DNA of 64,000 nucleotides from Maratus speciosus. Taxonomy: Eukaryota > Arthropoda > Arachnida > Araneae > Salticidae. The DNA lies in contig OZ010788.1 in the NCBI GenBank assembly GCA_963932465.1, positions 194,558,559 through 194,622,558 on the forward strand, written 5' to 3'. The notes under the pieces are model-generated. The model saw nothing but the letters and a program-made list of their open reading frames with translations, was not told where the DNA came from and ran no database searches. Position 1 is the stretch's first letter. Each line of letters opens with the position of its first letter. Position numbers and translations under genes: made by a program. Shown one piece after another: positions 48,888-58,463 of this stretch.

Positions 48888-51800
48888 AAAGCTATTCAAA
48901 ATTTAATTACGTGAATTTTTATTCACATTTCTAACAAGGCGTAAAACCAACAGAGTGAAAAAGTATCCAGGTCAGGATTCGAACCTGTGTCTTTGGTTCA
49001 GCGCCCCAAAGCTGTTCCATCTGAGCCACTTGGAACGACACACCTGCCTGGCACCCTTCACTCGTTTGAAAGATATTCATTTGTAGATATGTCCGCACTA
49101 GCTATTTTTAAATATATTCCCATTTTTAACACTTTCCAACAAAGTTGAAAATTGTTTATGACTTCGGTTGGCTGACTTGTCTGGCGGTCTGGCCGTCTGG
49201 ACGTCTGTCCACGCTCTAACTCTCGTAAATATGCTCGGATCGTTCTGAAATTTTTGGATGTTAGTGACCTCTACCATAGCACGATCCCTATTTCAAATAA
49301 CGTTCCTAGCATGTTTAGTTCATTTACAGGGACAGTCAAAAGTTTTCCGTTACATTACGGCCAATGGGAAAAAATCGTTTCAAATGATTTTTAATGGTGT
49401 TATACTCTTTCAAACATAGTAAAATTGATATTCATTTATGAAGACCACTAAAATATGCATTCTGTTGAATATGCGGTGCAAAGAATAGTTATTGTTCATT
49501 TACAGGGCCACGCAAAAGAATTCCGTTCATAATGGTATAGGGAGGATTGTTTGCGGTGTATTTGAAATGATTTCAGATACAATATTGCATCTGAATTACT
49601 GTATATTAGTAATGAATGCTCGAAATGCATTTTTAATTATGATATGCGCTTTTTTCACTATATTTATGCATACTATAAAGTGCGTATATAAATACTATAG
49701 TTCATATACAGGACTACAGAAATGAATTCGTAAAGGTTACTGAGTATGAGCATAAATTGCATAAAGGTGGGTTTTAAAGGAAATATGCATTTTTACGCTG
49801 AACTGAATTTAGTTTACTAAGAAATACTTGTAGAATATAGATAAAATGATATACAGGGCCCCGCAAAGAGTTGGATACATGGTCGTATATGGGGGATAAT
49901 TTCTGGAAATGTAATATCAGTAGTTTTAAGAGTGTTTTAGTTTGAATTATATTTTAGCTAAATAGTGGCATGTAATAAAGGTACTAGGTAAACTACAGCG
50001 CTGTAGAAAAGTATTCAAGTATGTTTCCATCTCTTAGTATAAATTGCTGAAAGATGAATTTCAACCTGTTATGCATTTTCTTGCTAAACTGAATTTTCCC
50101 ATTATATAGTATATATATCAACCTACAGATCAAATACAGGACTGTTATAAGAATTGAAATACATATTTGGGCTATGGACGGTAACTACTGAAATCAGTTT
50201 TTCAAATGTTTTATGCGTTTTATAAAATGTTTACTTAGTTATCTTATTTACCTTATTTCCCTAAATAACGAAGTTTTGTTAAAGCCTTCAGGAAGTGTTG
50301 GAAAGTGTTTCATAATCTATGCTTAACGCATTATTTTTCGTACTTGTTAGATTTTAATTTTAATTTTAAAAGTTTTTTGTGAAATTTCTTCAAAATGCTT
50401 GCAATCGGATTACTTCCATTGTTTGAGATAAAAAAGAAATAATAAATGAAAAACATTCAGACATGTTGTTTTTTGGACATATTTTTTTCGTTCGCAAGTT
50501 ATTTTCGGTAAAGAAATTTATGCACGTGTACTTTATTTTTATAAGGGAATAAAAATTCATATTTAGTGCGGCATCACGAGAATATTGTCTATTGGGTTTA
50601 TTTTATCTTTATGCATTATGAATTTATTAGGTTTTTTTCGTTACAATTAAATAGAAAATATATTGTTGTTTGAATATACAGTGGTTAAGCAAAGCATAAA
50701 AGTGAGTATATAAAATATGGTTGAAAGGTTTGCGCACTGACATTATTCTTAGCTTGAAATGTATTTTTACATTAATAAAATTAAGGAGAAGAATTCATAT
50801 GACTGTGTCATCATGACGTAAATTTCACTGATTTTTCCATTCTTAATTCTAAAGATTAGAATCGGAGTCTTTATTGACCGTTGAACTATTTCAGAGATTA
50901 AATATTGAGTAAAAAAAAAGAAATCTTCATCATTCGTGATTTTTAAAATGTACTTTTCTACAATACAAACCTTTCAATAATAAAATCTTCATGCTGTTTG
51001 TTTGTATGAAACCTTATGAAAATTCAACGCAGATCAAATATCTGTCATTTTTAATGAGGGTGATATACTAGTAAACAGGAGCGCGCCGATTTATTGTGCA
51101 GTGTATGCGGCGTACACAGGCGCCAGAATAATAAAGGCGCCAAGCATTTCAAACTAGGGGAAAATATTTAAAAATACATATTTTTTAATTTTATTCAAAT
51201 TAATTATTCTTGAAATTTTAATTATATTTTATAGATTTATCTCAAATAAATTGTTTATAATCACTTAACTGATATTATGCTTTAAAATGAATGTGATAAA
51301 TTAATTTCAACTCAGAACGTAGAAATTTAACTTGAAACATTACAAAAAACTTGAGCATTTGTTATCATCCTATCCAATTTAAGATTCCACAGAGGACACT
51401 ACTTCAGATACACTATTTTTAACTGTTTTATTGAAAAAAAGAAAAAGAAAGTAATTTAGGCATAAATACATGAGTTCGGGGGTACAAGGATGGATGTATG
51501 GATCTAATACGCAAGGCAAAAAATACACTTAAAAAATAAGAGTTTTAGATTCCAAGTTATCGTGCACTTTATGTGCCATGTTCAAACAGTAGTCTAAAGC
51601 TGATAGTCAACGACGTTGTGAATATTAATCATGAAGGTGCTGATTTTTATTTTTACTATAGCATGAATTTTATTTTCTGTTTATCAGAGGAATATTTTAA
51701 CCACTCATTTAGCTGTAAATCATCTTAGCCATTTTATGAAATCTGAAACATGATTGTCGATTTTCTTTTATACACGACTTAAATTATTTTATTTTCTAAC

Positions 51801-52985
51801 TTTTGTACTCTTTTTTTATGTATTTTTTCTTTTACATATTCGTTTTATAATTTGTTTTTTTATACATATTTTAGTTAATATATTTTGTAGTACTATTTCA
51901 TTTGTGCTCGCTGATAAGTTTTCAGAACACAGTAGTTTTTCAGGGAAGGGTATAAGGCACAAGCTGAAGTTTTGCACACAGGCATCGAACACAACTGGCG
52001 CGCCCCTGCTACTAAATGAGTAAATAAATAAAGTAGAAACAAAATACTTTTAAAGTAGAGGAAAAGAACAGAGCCAACTGTTAAGGCTCCTGCCCCTGCC
52101 GACGAAGACATACACGAGCTAATGCTAATCCTATGGGGAGGTATTTTTCTAATATCTCGTTTGCATTTTGACATTTTTAAATAATTTTTTTGCATTGGAT
52201 AGCCGATGTCCGTCTCTACATCGTACATTTTTTACTTTTTCGAATTTGGTCGCAGCTATTTTTATAAAGTCACTTTCACTTTCAAAACCGGTTCTGAAAA
52301 GTCGTGTTGGAAGTGTCATTCTAAAAAGTATCTTCAACCAAACTCGAAAAAGTTAAAAATGTGCTATGGAGAGACGGATCTCGGCTATCCAACGAAAAGA
52401 AAAAGAAAAATTAAAACGTCGAAATGCAAACGAGATATTAGAAAAATCCCTCCCCATAGCATTAGCATTACTCGTGAGTGCCTTCGCTGGCAAGGACAGG
52501 AGCCTTAAATAACCAATTATTCCAAAATTTTGATATCACCTTACATGTAATGCTTGGAAGAAATTAGTTATGCCACATATGTAAGTTGAATTGACTTTGG
52601 TGTTCAATCTCAGCTATCAGGACCCTAGAAAACTACCGTTCTCCACAGCTAAATGTTATATCAGCTGGTTACATGTTATGAGAAACAGTGTATGTCCGAG
52701 ACTAACGAAAAAGACAGGCTACTGCGATGTTATTCCAGGTATCTTTTCTTACAGACCGCTGGAGCCACGTGATGCTCGAATGCACCAATAAAAGGTTGCG
52801 AAAAGAGCACACGTAACTCTAGCGATCTGTAAAAAAAGAGACGTGGAATGCACCACGGTAGCCTGTCTTTTTCGTTAGTCTCGTATATGTCAAAATGACG
52901 TACACTGGCGTTCTAGGGATAGATACAAAGTTCTTGGGCTTGATTCCGCGAAGCCCAAACAGTTTGATTATATAACGTTCTCAGC

Positions 52986-53021
<36 letters not shown>

Positions 53022-54331
53022 AAAAAGGAGAAATTGGATCATTTTCCATGAAAAGTCTATAATAATTCATAATTCACGCTATAATAATTCATTTTTAGCA
53101 ATATGGACCAAAAGTGTCTTAATTACACTTTATCTTTTTATTACTTTCCAACAAAGTTGAAAAGTGATTATGCATTCGATTTGTCTGTCCATTTGTCCCC
53201 ACTCTAACTCCCGTAAATATAATCGGATCCTCATGCAATTGATAAACTTTATTTAGGTCACCAAAGCATGTTTGGTATTGTATATGAAGTATGTAGGATT
53301 AATAGTTCATTTACAGGGGCACTCAAAAGAATTACATTACATTGTTGTATATGGGGGGGGGGGGATCGCTTGCAGAGTATTTTAATGAGTTTACGCTATT
53401 CCAAATGTATTGAAACTGATATAAATCACCGAATTTTACTACAATATGATTACAATATAATAGGACATTCATAGCATTTGTCATTCATTTACAGGGATGC
53501 ACAAAATAAAACGGCTACAGTATTCTCTTTGAATAATAATTGCTGGAAGTGCGTTTTAAAATTTGGTATGCGCTTTAAAAATTAAATAATTTTTTGCTTG
53601 TTGCTCGTTGTATATATAAATTCTATACCTCGTAAACAGGGCTGCAGAAAAAAATTCACGGACCATTCTCCTTATTAACGAAAATGTCTGAAAGGGAATT
53701 TTCAACTGAGGTATATGTATTTCGTAACTGAACTAAATTTAGGCATGTATATAGTTGATATATAAAAAACTATATATCATATACAGGGCTGCTCAAAGAA
53801 TTCGGATAATTTTCCGATTGTAGATGGGGACAGCTGAAATTGGGTTTTCGAATGTGTTACGCGTTTCAATATGGTTGAATTGGACATAATATTTTAACTT
53901 ATTAAAAGGTGCAGTTTTGTTACAATTTTCTGAATGTGTTGGAAAGTGTTTCATAATCTATGCTTGACGCATGATTTTTTTTCTTTCTTGTTTTCCATTT
54001 GTTGTTTTTTTTATTTTAAAAAGCTTGTATTTTTATTCCTTTTAAAACTGATAAATGCATTTCTGTAGTAAATTCTTCACTCAATAAAATACATTCTTAA
54101 TTAAACTTCATTTATTACTTTAAAAAAAAACGGACCAAAAAACGGAAATACTACTGGCAATCTAGATGCCAGTACTATTTCTGTTTTTTTACGGGAATTT
54201 TTACCCATAAATTACAGAAAATTTTCCGTTTTTAATCAGAAAAAAGGAAAATTTTCTGTAATTTATTCCCGTAAAAAAACGGAAATAGTACTGGCGTCTA
54301 GATTGCTAGTAGTACTTCCGTTTTTTAGTCC

Positions 54332-54384
<53 letters not shown>

Positions 54385-57300
54385 GTGATAATCTCTTACT
54401 TAGCAAATTTTGCCTTTTTTGTTCGTTAAATTACTTCACAAAACAGGATGTCAGTCCCAACTTCTATTGTTAGTATTAAAGGAAATAAAATCGATGAAAT
54501 TCTATGTTAATGACGAATTTTACCATGGTTCCCGAAACATGGTCCATTTGCTGTAAATTATCTGTTTATTCAGCCATGACAATGCGCGATTTTTAAGCAT
54601 TACACCTTTTTAGGTGCGTTCGTAATTATATAAATGAGCTCGTTGTATATACGCACACCAATTGTTGTCATCTGGTCCGTCCGTCTGTCCGCACATAACA
54701 GCGCAAAAACTACTCAACGGTTTGAAATTTAATATATATAATCGTTGCAGAATTTTGCTGAGTCATTTCAATTTTTTTTTAATCGAATCAAAAGTTAAAA
54801 AGATATTAGCCCAGGAGATCGCACGCATACCCACGGTATGAATGGTTTTTACTTTCTCACCAATAAATACAAATAATAATCGTCAGTTTATTTATTCGGA
54901 GACAATTGTTAAAAAAACTGCGGTAAAATAAGTTAAAAATTTCTTTTATAAAGGTAGTGGTGACAATTTAAAAAACCATACGCACCCTGGGTCTATCAGG
55001 CCCGGCGCGCATCCTCCCGGGTTAATAAAAGTTAATTAAATTAATAAAAGTTCTATTAAATCCTATCATATGTAATTAATTCAATGCTATCCCATGATAG
55101 GTAATGATTCTAGGTTGTCATGGTGATTACGTCCTATTTAAGATGGGGACATATTATTTACGTATTACTGAATTTAGCATACATAATCGTAATAAATTTT
55201 ATAGTCATGCATTTTTGCATAAGAGTACAACAGCTATTGCCCCAAGATCTGAATATTTATAAAACTAGTTACAGTACGAACAATTATTTGCATTTTTAAA
55301 TGTTATATCTAACATTTGCCACGTTTGAGGCACAATTTCCGACTTGATTACTTTTACTTTAAATAAGTTTTACAAACAATTGTTCCTCCAGCCTTTATGA
55401 TTTATTAACAGAACGAATAAAAATTCATTTATCATCAGGAATATTTTTAAAAATCATAACATAAAATGTTCTTCCTTACCAACATAAACAACGACATTTC
55501 CACTTTCTCTAAAAATAATCAATCGGAGCAGAAGTGCGTGACGTTTGAATATTTATAGAAACTTTTACCCTGGAGGAATTAAGACATTTTCACATTATTG
55601 AAAATATATGTAGATGATTTAAAATCCTTTATTGAGATTTATCCGAAAATAGCTGTGGTATTTGTAGGTCAAAACGTCAACATTCTTAGTTAACCTTCTT
55701 TTATTCTTGTTTTCGAAAACGAAGTTGAAAATGATGAGATATAACTTTCTTTTTTAAAAAAAAGAAGAAGAAAATCAAAGACCCTTAAGCAAGAGACAGT
55801 TCTAATGACTGCTACAGCTTAACGATTAAAGTTCAACTCATCTGCATGTGCATAAAGATCATTGGAAAAAAATGAATAAATAAAAAATCGCTACGCACAA
55901 TTGGTAATCAATGACTAACTACTTTTTTTCTTAAATATCCTGAACTACTTTCACATTGAAAGTGGTCGTACCGTTAAATCTGATTTTAGAACAGGTGAAT
56001 GCTTTTGATATTGCTCGTTCTTCCATTCAATTCTTCCTTGAAATTTGAAGAAAAGATGAAGATCACTAATGGATTTTAATATGTCAATATTTACTTTTTC
56101 CGTGTGTTCTTCAGGGATTTAAAATTCCTGGCACAGACACATAAACATCCCGGATTATTATTTCAAGAAAATGAAGTGTTAATTATAGTAGCAAACTTCA
56201 AAATTAAATATTAACATAATGAATTAAAATTTAAAATATCGGCTCGTCTATTTTTTCCAAATCAGATATGAAGGATGTCGTATGGGTCGTAACGATATGA
56301 AAATGTTTCAGCAGACACGTCAGATAAAGCGCTTGCGATTTAGTAAAAGTGATTACGCAGTGTAATCAATAAATCCAAACCGCACAACCAATTAGAAACC
56401 TAAAAAAATAATAGATCACCGATTCTTACTGGAACATTTTTAAAGGAAAAGTTTGATATATTGCAAGTAAATTTTGAAAAACGCTAACGCTTCAGAAAAT
56501 GGAGGGCAGCAAAAAGGTCCATTTATTAGGTGCATTCGTAATTATATAAATAAGTAGCACTTATAGTACCCACCACGTATTAGCATACTCCTATATAGCC
56601 TCACAAGTATAGACTCAATGGTTTCCGAACGGTGAAGAGGACTGCAAGAATTATTCGCAACTGTATTTGCTGTTTTACTAGCTGCTTTTTGTTCACGTTT
56701 TTAACATATTCTCTCTGGTCAACTTTCTAGCTCCACACGGTGCTTAATTTGCACCGAAGATCCGGTACTTGATTATTTTTAGCGAATATTTAAATATTTG
56801 TCGGAACCCACTGGAGCTTATAAATACTGCACACCGAACCCCCCGGTTGATACTAAGAAATCCAGGTGAAGTAGGGTTTTTTGAAAATTCCCCATTCCTG
56901 ATTTTAATCTTTTTGCTCTGTTCATTTATTAGATTTATATATATATGTGTGTATAAATGCATTCAGATATAATAAAAATATATTTTAAAAAAATGAATTT
57001 TCCTGAAGACGAAATTGATTTAAGTTTTACAAATAAATGTACGAAATATAAATATGCGGATTGAGGGGAGGAAATTATGCACTTAGGTTTTATTACTGCA
57101 GAATATTAGAGCTTCGGTACTTTTTTTGTTAGAAATCAAGCCCTGTAAAAGTCGAAAGAATGCTTTGTCTTAGTATAGTGATAAAATTCTTTTTTCCCTT
57201 CCAGGAGCTAGTTCTGAATTCAACCCAGGCTACAGATCTCAACAAGGATTCAATGTCAACGAGTTCACCAGGTCCCTGAACCAAGGCATGGTCGGCGTCC

Positions 57301-57407
57301 TCAGCAACCCTTCTTACAGAAATAGCAGATTCGTGCCACAAGCCTCCATCATCGTCCCCAGGGCCTATGCCTTCAGACATGCCGGATTCGGACTCCCCGG
57401 ATTCTAA
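32514..57407 (+). CDS. Secreted Gly/Ser/Tyr-rich repetitive protein (silk-, glue- or cuticle-like), joined gene
   Basis: Joined exons 32514-32534, 39847-40405, 45149-45592 and 57205-57407 give 408 codons plus a stop; every junction is GT-AG and in phase (0, 1, 1). Residues 1-19 (MKTGLILFAAAVLAVVCEA) form a typical signal peptide. Residues 20-60 are acidic and non-repetitive, 61-93 are Ser/Lys-rich, about 94-160 hold GHGYGGGSG-type nonamers, and about 165-190 hold SGSGYGG heptamers. Four SSPSYSPSYNGGSHG-type units and a non-repetitive C-terminal region of about 140 residues follow. The mature chain has no Cys and no Trp. Composition and architecture fit an extracellular structural protein such as a silk constituent, glue or cuticle component; I do not recognise the family and the choice among these is inference. 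Exon GC is far above the introns. Confidence 0.88.
33005..34240 (+). repeat. Four decayed tandem copies of the exon 1 region
   Basis: The words around exon 1 (ACATGAAGACTGGATTAATA then AGTGAGAC) recur at about 33009, 33333, 33644 and 33973, spaced about 311-329 bp apart (about 495 bp for the first). Each is followed by matching downstream sequence: GCTATTCAGAAAGGATTG in the last three, and TTTTATCTGCATTATTGAA in most. The copies at 33644 and 33973 keep an ATG. In all four the GT of the donor is lost (for example ATTAATAAGTG instead of CTGGTAAGTG), so none should work as an exon. Confidence 0.85.
34259..34964. mobile_element. TTAA element, family 3 (706 bp), intron 1
   Basis: TTAA on both sides (34255-34258, 34965-34968); ends GGAGGTCCAGGATACA and the mirror of GGGGGTCCGGGACACA. 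Interior AT-rich and non-coding. Ends resemble those of the elements at 22723 and 58464. Confidence 0.75.
35462..35942. mobile_element. 481-bp inverted-repeat element, intron 1
   Basis: CAAACTAAGCTAAAAATTGC at the left is mirrored by GCAATTTTCAGCTTAGTTTG at the right. Inner arms also pair (ACCTTTATTCAGATCGACA and TGTCGATCTGAATAAAGGT). No frame inside. Confidence 0.78.
36262..36517. repeat. Trinucleotide microsatellites
   Basis: (ATT)n at 36262-36310 and (ACT)n running into (AAT)n at 36463-36517. Frames through them code homopolymeric runs and are not genes. Confidence 0.9.
36654..36802. mobile_element. 149-bp Harbinger-like MITE, intron 1
   Basis: Ends GGCAGACCGCACACTG and the mirror of GGCAGGCCGCACACTG, flanked by TAA on both sides (36651-36653, 36803-36805). 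A TAA target duplication suits PIF/Harbinger elements. The arms pair further inside (TCTTAGGAGAAAAA with TTTTTCTCCTAAGA). Confidence 0.75.
37308..38292. repeat. 0.95 kb dispersed TIR repeat, copy 2 (intron 1)
   Basis: Same orientation and nearly full-length match to 838-1806, including the GTTGCCAACAATTAAAAAA and CTCCCTAGACCTCATTCTTA blocks. Starts AGGTAGATTTCG; the right inverted end has one mismatch (CAAAATCTACCT). Its internal GT/TA microsatellite at 37430-37500 differs in length from copy 1. Confidence 0.8.
38517..39115. mobile_element. 599-bp TIR element with TA target duplication, intron 1
   Basis: Flanked by TA (38515-38516, 39116-39117). The inverted arms are about 180 bp long: ATTCAAATTAAAGTATCCCT, CAGTGGATGTAACG and GCGGCC(T)TT..CCCCTAG words pair across the element. 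Non-coding centre. The same design as 9602-10193, but the sequences are unrelated. Confidence 0.82.
39411..39513. other. Cluster of TTGGCG/CGCCAA motifs
   Basis: Eight or more copies of CGCCAA or its mirror TTGGCG lie within about 100 bp, 330 bp before exon 2. Similar TGGCGA words are frequent in the nested elements at 61.8-63.2 kb. It may be a small MITE terminus or a protein-binding cluster. Confidence 0.5.
39847..40405 (+). CDS. Exon 2: signal peptide end and Gly-rich repeats
   Basis: Acceptor CTTTAG|TTTGCAGC continues the signal peptide in phase 0; donor AGAG|GTATGC leaves phase 1. Codes residues 8-193 plus the first base of Gly194. It contains the acidic segment SEDDDFVVYRIPVKAL, a Ser/Lys/His linker, six to seven nonamers of GHGYGGGSG type, then four SGSGYGG heptamers and GGHYR. 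High GC and a single open frame against an AT-rich background support real coding. The reverse-strand and shifted frames here are repeat by-products. Confidence 0.92.
41243..41668. mobile_element. TTAA element, family 4 (426 bp), intron 2
   Basis: TTAA flanks at 41239-41242 and 41669-41672. Ends GGCTGCTAGTTACTCAG and the mirror of GGCTGCTAGTCATTCAG; the arms pair inward through TTCTTAGTTCTCA and TGAGAACTAAGAA. It lies about 100 bp before the alternative exon. Confidence 0.8.
41773..41885 (+). CDS. Alternative last exon (short isoform)
   Basis: The acceptor GCTGTAAG|GCTCCAG supplies GC to the single G left by exon 2, the same phase as exon 3. The frame runs GSRIRPRYSSGYAPIDYTRY, then a Ser/Tyr-rich end finishing GDKAHV and a TAG at 41883-41885. 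Composition (Ser, Tyr, Arg, Gly) matches the rest of the protein. No good downstream donor exists, so it would be a terminal exon giving a 230-residue protein that lacks the Ser/Pro/Tyr repeats and C-terminal region. The polypyrimidine tract is weak, which fits regulated use, or could mean it is not used. Confidence 0.55.
42169..42575 (+). promoter_or_regulatory. GCATG motif cluster after the alternative exon
   Basis: GCATG occurs ten times in 407 bp, eight of them as TGCATG (42192, 42232, 42311, 42348, 42377, 42409, 42518, 42570). Rbfox-type splicing factors bind (U)GCAUG, and clusters downstream of an exon commonly promote its use. Surrounding words such as TTGCATGAAA and ATATTGG repeat loosely every 40-60 bp, so a degenerate minisatellite is the alternative explanation. 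Confidence 0.45.
42646..42846 (+). terminator. Candidate poly(A) signals for the short isoform
   Basis: AATAAA at 42646-42651 and 42841-42846 are possible cleavage signals after the stop at 41885. AATAAA is frequent in this AT-rich DNA, so support is weak. Confidence 0.3.
42850..45148. other. Rest of intron 2
   Basis: AT-rich intron. A GC-richer patch at 43540-43760 has open frames on both strands (minus: VSRRVIRLPVVTACSEQLL, plus: RRITRLETLRLG) that look like a decayed coding fragment, but I cannot assign a family. A G15 run is at 43353-43367. Confidence 0.4.
45149..45592 (+). CDS. Exon 3: Ser/Pro/Tyr repeats and start of C-terminal region
   Basis: Acceptor ATTCAG|GCGGC and donor CCCAGG|GTAGGT, phase 1 at both ends, so the exon is a whole number of codons (148) and could be skipped without a frame change. 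It starts GFSPSYGYG, then has four 45-bp units (45178-45357) coding SSPSYSPSYNGGSHG or ...NSGSHG. An acidic turn NYDDEEDGG, a Thr-rich stretch and a charged segment with KFKLGDYLKDTP follow. Upstream in-frame codons before 45149 are intronic. Confidence 0.9.
45178..45357 (+). repeat. Four 45-bp coding repeats
   Basis: Units at 45178, 45223, 45268 and 45313 are nearly identical at DNA level, with the Gly-to-Ser change shared by the last two. This indicates recent unit duplication inside the exon. Confidence 0.92.
45938..46609. mobile_element. Palindromic mariner derivative, intron 3
   Basis: TA-flanked ends (TA 45936-45937 and 46610-46611) with the inverted repeat AAATCAAAAAATAAG(A/T)TACAC. 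The arms of about 270 bp mirror each other and both code the mariner transposase tail in opposite directions. The centre keeps the helix-turn-helix region. No catalytic core is present, so it is a non-autonomous element. Confidence 0.85.
46038..46370 (-). pseudogene. Deleted mariner transposase (HTH joined to C-terminus)
   Basis: The open minus-strand frame holds VDAIIRENRRITLQEIASML and ISYGTVFSIVHEHLG, the second helix-turn-helix of mariner transposases. It then runs directly into FYASGIEKLVDRSEKCL and GDYVEK*, the usual C-terminus (FY..GI.KL..RW.KC....GDYVEK). The whole DDD catalytic domain is missing. It could at most encode a DNA-binding fragment. Confidence 0.85.
46610..47230. other. 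Intron 3 sequence, no feature seen
   Basis: AT-rich intronic DNA; a 60-codon frame at 46933-47115 is not supported. Confidence 0.4.
47234..47710. repeat. Tandem duplication, 249-bp unit
   Basis: Two adjacent copies from TAGCAAATACAAAA to TATGTGCATTGTGAT, nearly identical except for the length of an internal (AAT)n tract. High identity suggests a recent event. Confidence 0.88.
47711..48840. other. Intron 3 sequence, no feature seen
   Basis: AT-rich with T20 and G13 runs; no supported gene. Confidence 0.4.
48851..49060 (-). mobile_element. tRNA-derived SINE
   Basis: Minus strand reads a tRNA-like head with an A box TGGCTCAGATGG and a B box GGTTCGAATCC at normal spacing. An anticodon-like stem CTTTGG/CCAAAG lies between them. 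A tail of about 90 nt follows and ends in a run of more than 30 A (plus-strand T run 48851-48884). Only five of seven acceptor pairs form, and there is a non-tRNA extension plus a poly(A) tail, so it is a SINE rather than a working tRNA gene. Confidence 0.75.
49128..50330 (+). repeat. Minisatellite-bearing repeat, copy 2
   Basis: Begins AACACTTTCCAACAAAGTTG and ends TGTTGGAAAGTGTTTCATAA, short inverted ends shared with 53147-53975. After a GTCTGTCC..CTCTAACTC block come about six units headed by TTCATTTACAGGG.C..CAAAAG (49318, 49496, 49700, 49850, 49988, 50126). Frames through it are not conserved between units. Confidence 0.7.
50331..52080. other. Intron 3 sequence, no feature seen
   Basis: AT-rich, no recognised gene or complete repeat. 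The frame at 51754-52023 is Phe/Tyr-rich from T runs and is not called. Confidence 0.4.
52085..52504. mobile_element. TTAA element, family 1 short copy (420 bp)
   Basis: TTAA at 52081-52084 and 52505-52508. Ends GGCTCCTGCCCCTGCC and the mirror of GGCTCCTGTCCTTGCC; the arms pair over about 190 bp and leave only a short centre. It matches the two ends of the long copy at 20188-22250, so it looks like an internal deletion derivative. Confidence 0.85.
52697..52883. mobile_element. 187-bp hAT-like MITE, intron 3
   Basis: Inverted ends CGAGACTAACGAAAAAGACA..GGCTAC match exactly. The flanking 8-mers TGTATGTC and TATATGTC differ at one base, consistent with an 8-bp hAT target duplication. Confidence 0.78.
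53147..53975 (+). repeat. Minisatellite-bearing repeat, copy 3
   Basis: Same start (ACTTTCCAACAAAGTTGAAAA), the same CTCTAACTC block and the same end (GTGTTGGAAAGTGTTTCATA) as copy 2, with four CAGGG-headed units (53310, 53489, 53630, 53777). A G12 run is at 53347. Confidence 0.7.
54122..54380. mobile_element. Snapback element bordered by A and T runs
   Basis: CGGACCAAAAAACGGAAATA on the left mirrors the right end at 54332; AATCTAGATGCCAGTACTAT and TTACGGGAA also pair. A near-perfect hairpin of about 100 bp per arm, with A9 on the left and about 45 T on the right. Confidence 0.78.
54381..57204. other. End of intron 3
   Basis: A short repeat AGGTGCrTTCGTAATTATAT occurs at 54613 and 56529, each followed by AT-rich DNA. 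Apart from this I see no gene or element. Confidence 0.4.
57205..57407 (+). CDS. Exon 4: C-terminal region and stop
   Basis: A pyrimidine-rich acceptor TTTCCCTTCCAG|GAGCTAG completes Gly342 in phase 1. The frame reads ASSEFNPGYRSQQGFNVNEF, then a segment with SLNQGMVGVLSNPSYR, VPQASIIVPRAYAFRH and the end GFGLPGF before TAA at 57405-57407. Non-repetitive and GC-rich with synonymous-codon C/G bias; this is probably the conserved domain best suited for family searches. The opposite-strand frame is its shadow. Confidence 0.9.
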
Positions 57408-58325
57408 ACTGTCATGTGATATCTCATCCTGAGAACAGTATTATTTAAGGGACATATTGTCTCTTGTTTTTAAATGTCAGTCATATATGTGGTTCGAGTA
57501 TGAACCACACTTGCTTCAGAGGAAGTTTCTCAAATGTGTAGATTAGAAAAGGGTTGACATATTTATGCATAAATAATCTGCATAAACATAGGTTTTGAAG
57601 AATATAAGAAAGACCCTTATTAGCTGAAAATGCTAGCTTGTAAAATATTGTCACGTCAGTTTCTCTAACAGTTAAAACTGTACGAAACCTTCAGCCAGAA
57701 GATCATTTATGTATCTATTTTATTTCTTTATATTATTTTTAATTGAAATGATCCAAAAAATAGATGTCATAATTTTATTTTTACATTTTTCTCGCTAGTT
57801 AAATTAATTTTTCTAATGTAATATAACTTAACGCAAATTAATTAACAATAGCTTTTAATTATTTTCTAAATATTGTATACGAGATAACACTTTATATATA
57901 AAAGATGTTTCTAAAATAATTGCTAATTCCGATTATTTTTACAACAATGCCTTTGAATTTCTATTTTTGATAAAAGTGTAGAATGATTTTAAAAACTTCA
58001 AACGATATCAGATTATTTCCCTTCCATTTGAAAGTTAATTTCTTTCTAAATATTAGAAAAATGTTTCAATTACTCTAATTTATAAAAATTTAAAGTTTTT
58101 TTTCTTACTTTAATGGGATTTTACAAAAGATTCTACATAAAACTGGTATTAATGATATTAATACTCTATTAATGAATCTATCCCGCCTGCGCTCCTCTCT
58201 CTCTCTCTCTTCAGCTGAACTGTGAACTAATGCTCACTAAACTTGTATAGTTTCTCATCTCTTTGTACACTCATTCTCATTTCATGTCACTGTTGTTTTT
58301 ACAAATAAACTTACTTTTAATAAAA
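57408..58325 (+). terminator. 3' untranslated region and poly(A) signals
   Basis: About 0.9 kb after the stop. AATAAA at 58304-58309 and 58319-58324 lie close together and are followed by a T-rich, TTGTG-containing stretch as expected for a cleavage region. A (CT)n run at 58195-58210 sits within it. Confidence 0.6.
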
Positions 58326-58463
58326 CTTGTTTTTTTTTTCTTGTGTATCTTTTTATTTATTTACAGCTATGAAAAAGTAGTTGTGAAATAAACATTCGCA
58401 GGATAATTGCGGTATAACAAATATAACTTGATTTGCATAGAAGTTGTTCGTTTAACTATTTAA

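Noticed and set aside
48960..49046. Functional tRNA gene
   Set aside because: Acceptor stem has two mismatches, the anticodon loop is the wrong size, and it continues into a poly(A)-tailed SINE body.
57129..57380. 83-codon minus-strand frame opposite exon 4
   Set aside because: Antisense of the real exon, and it crosses the splice acceptor.
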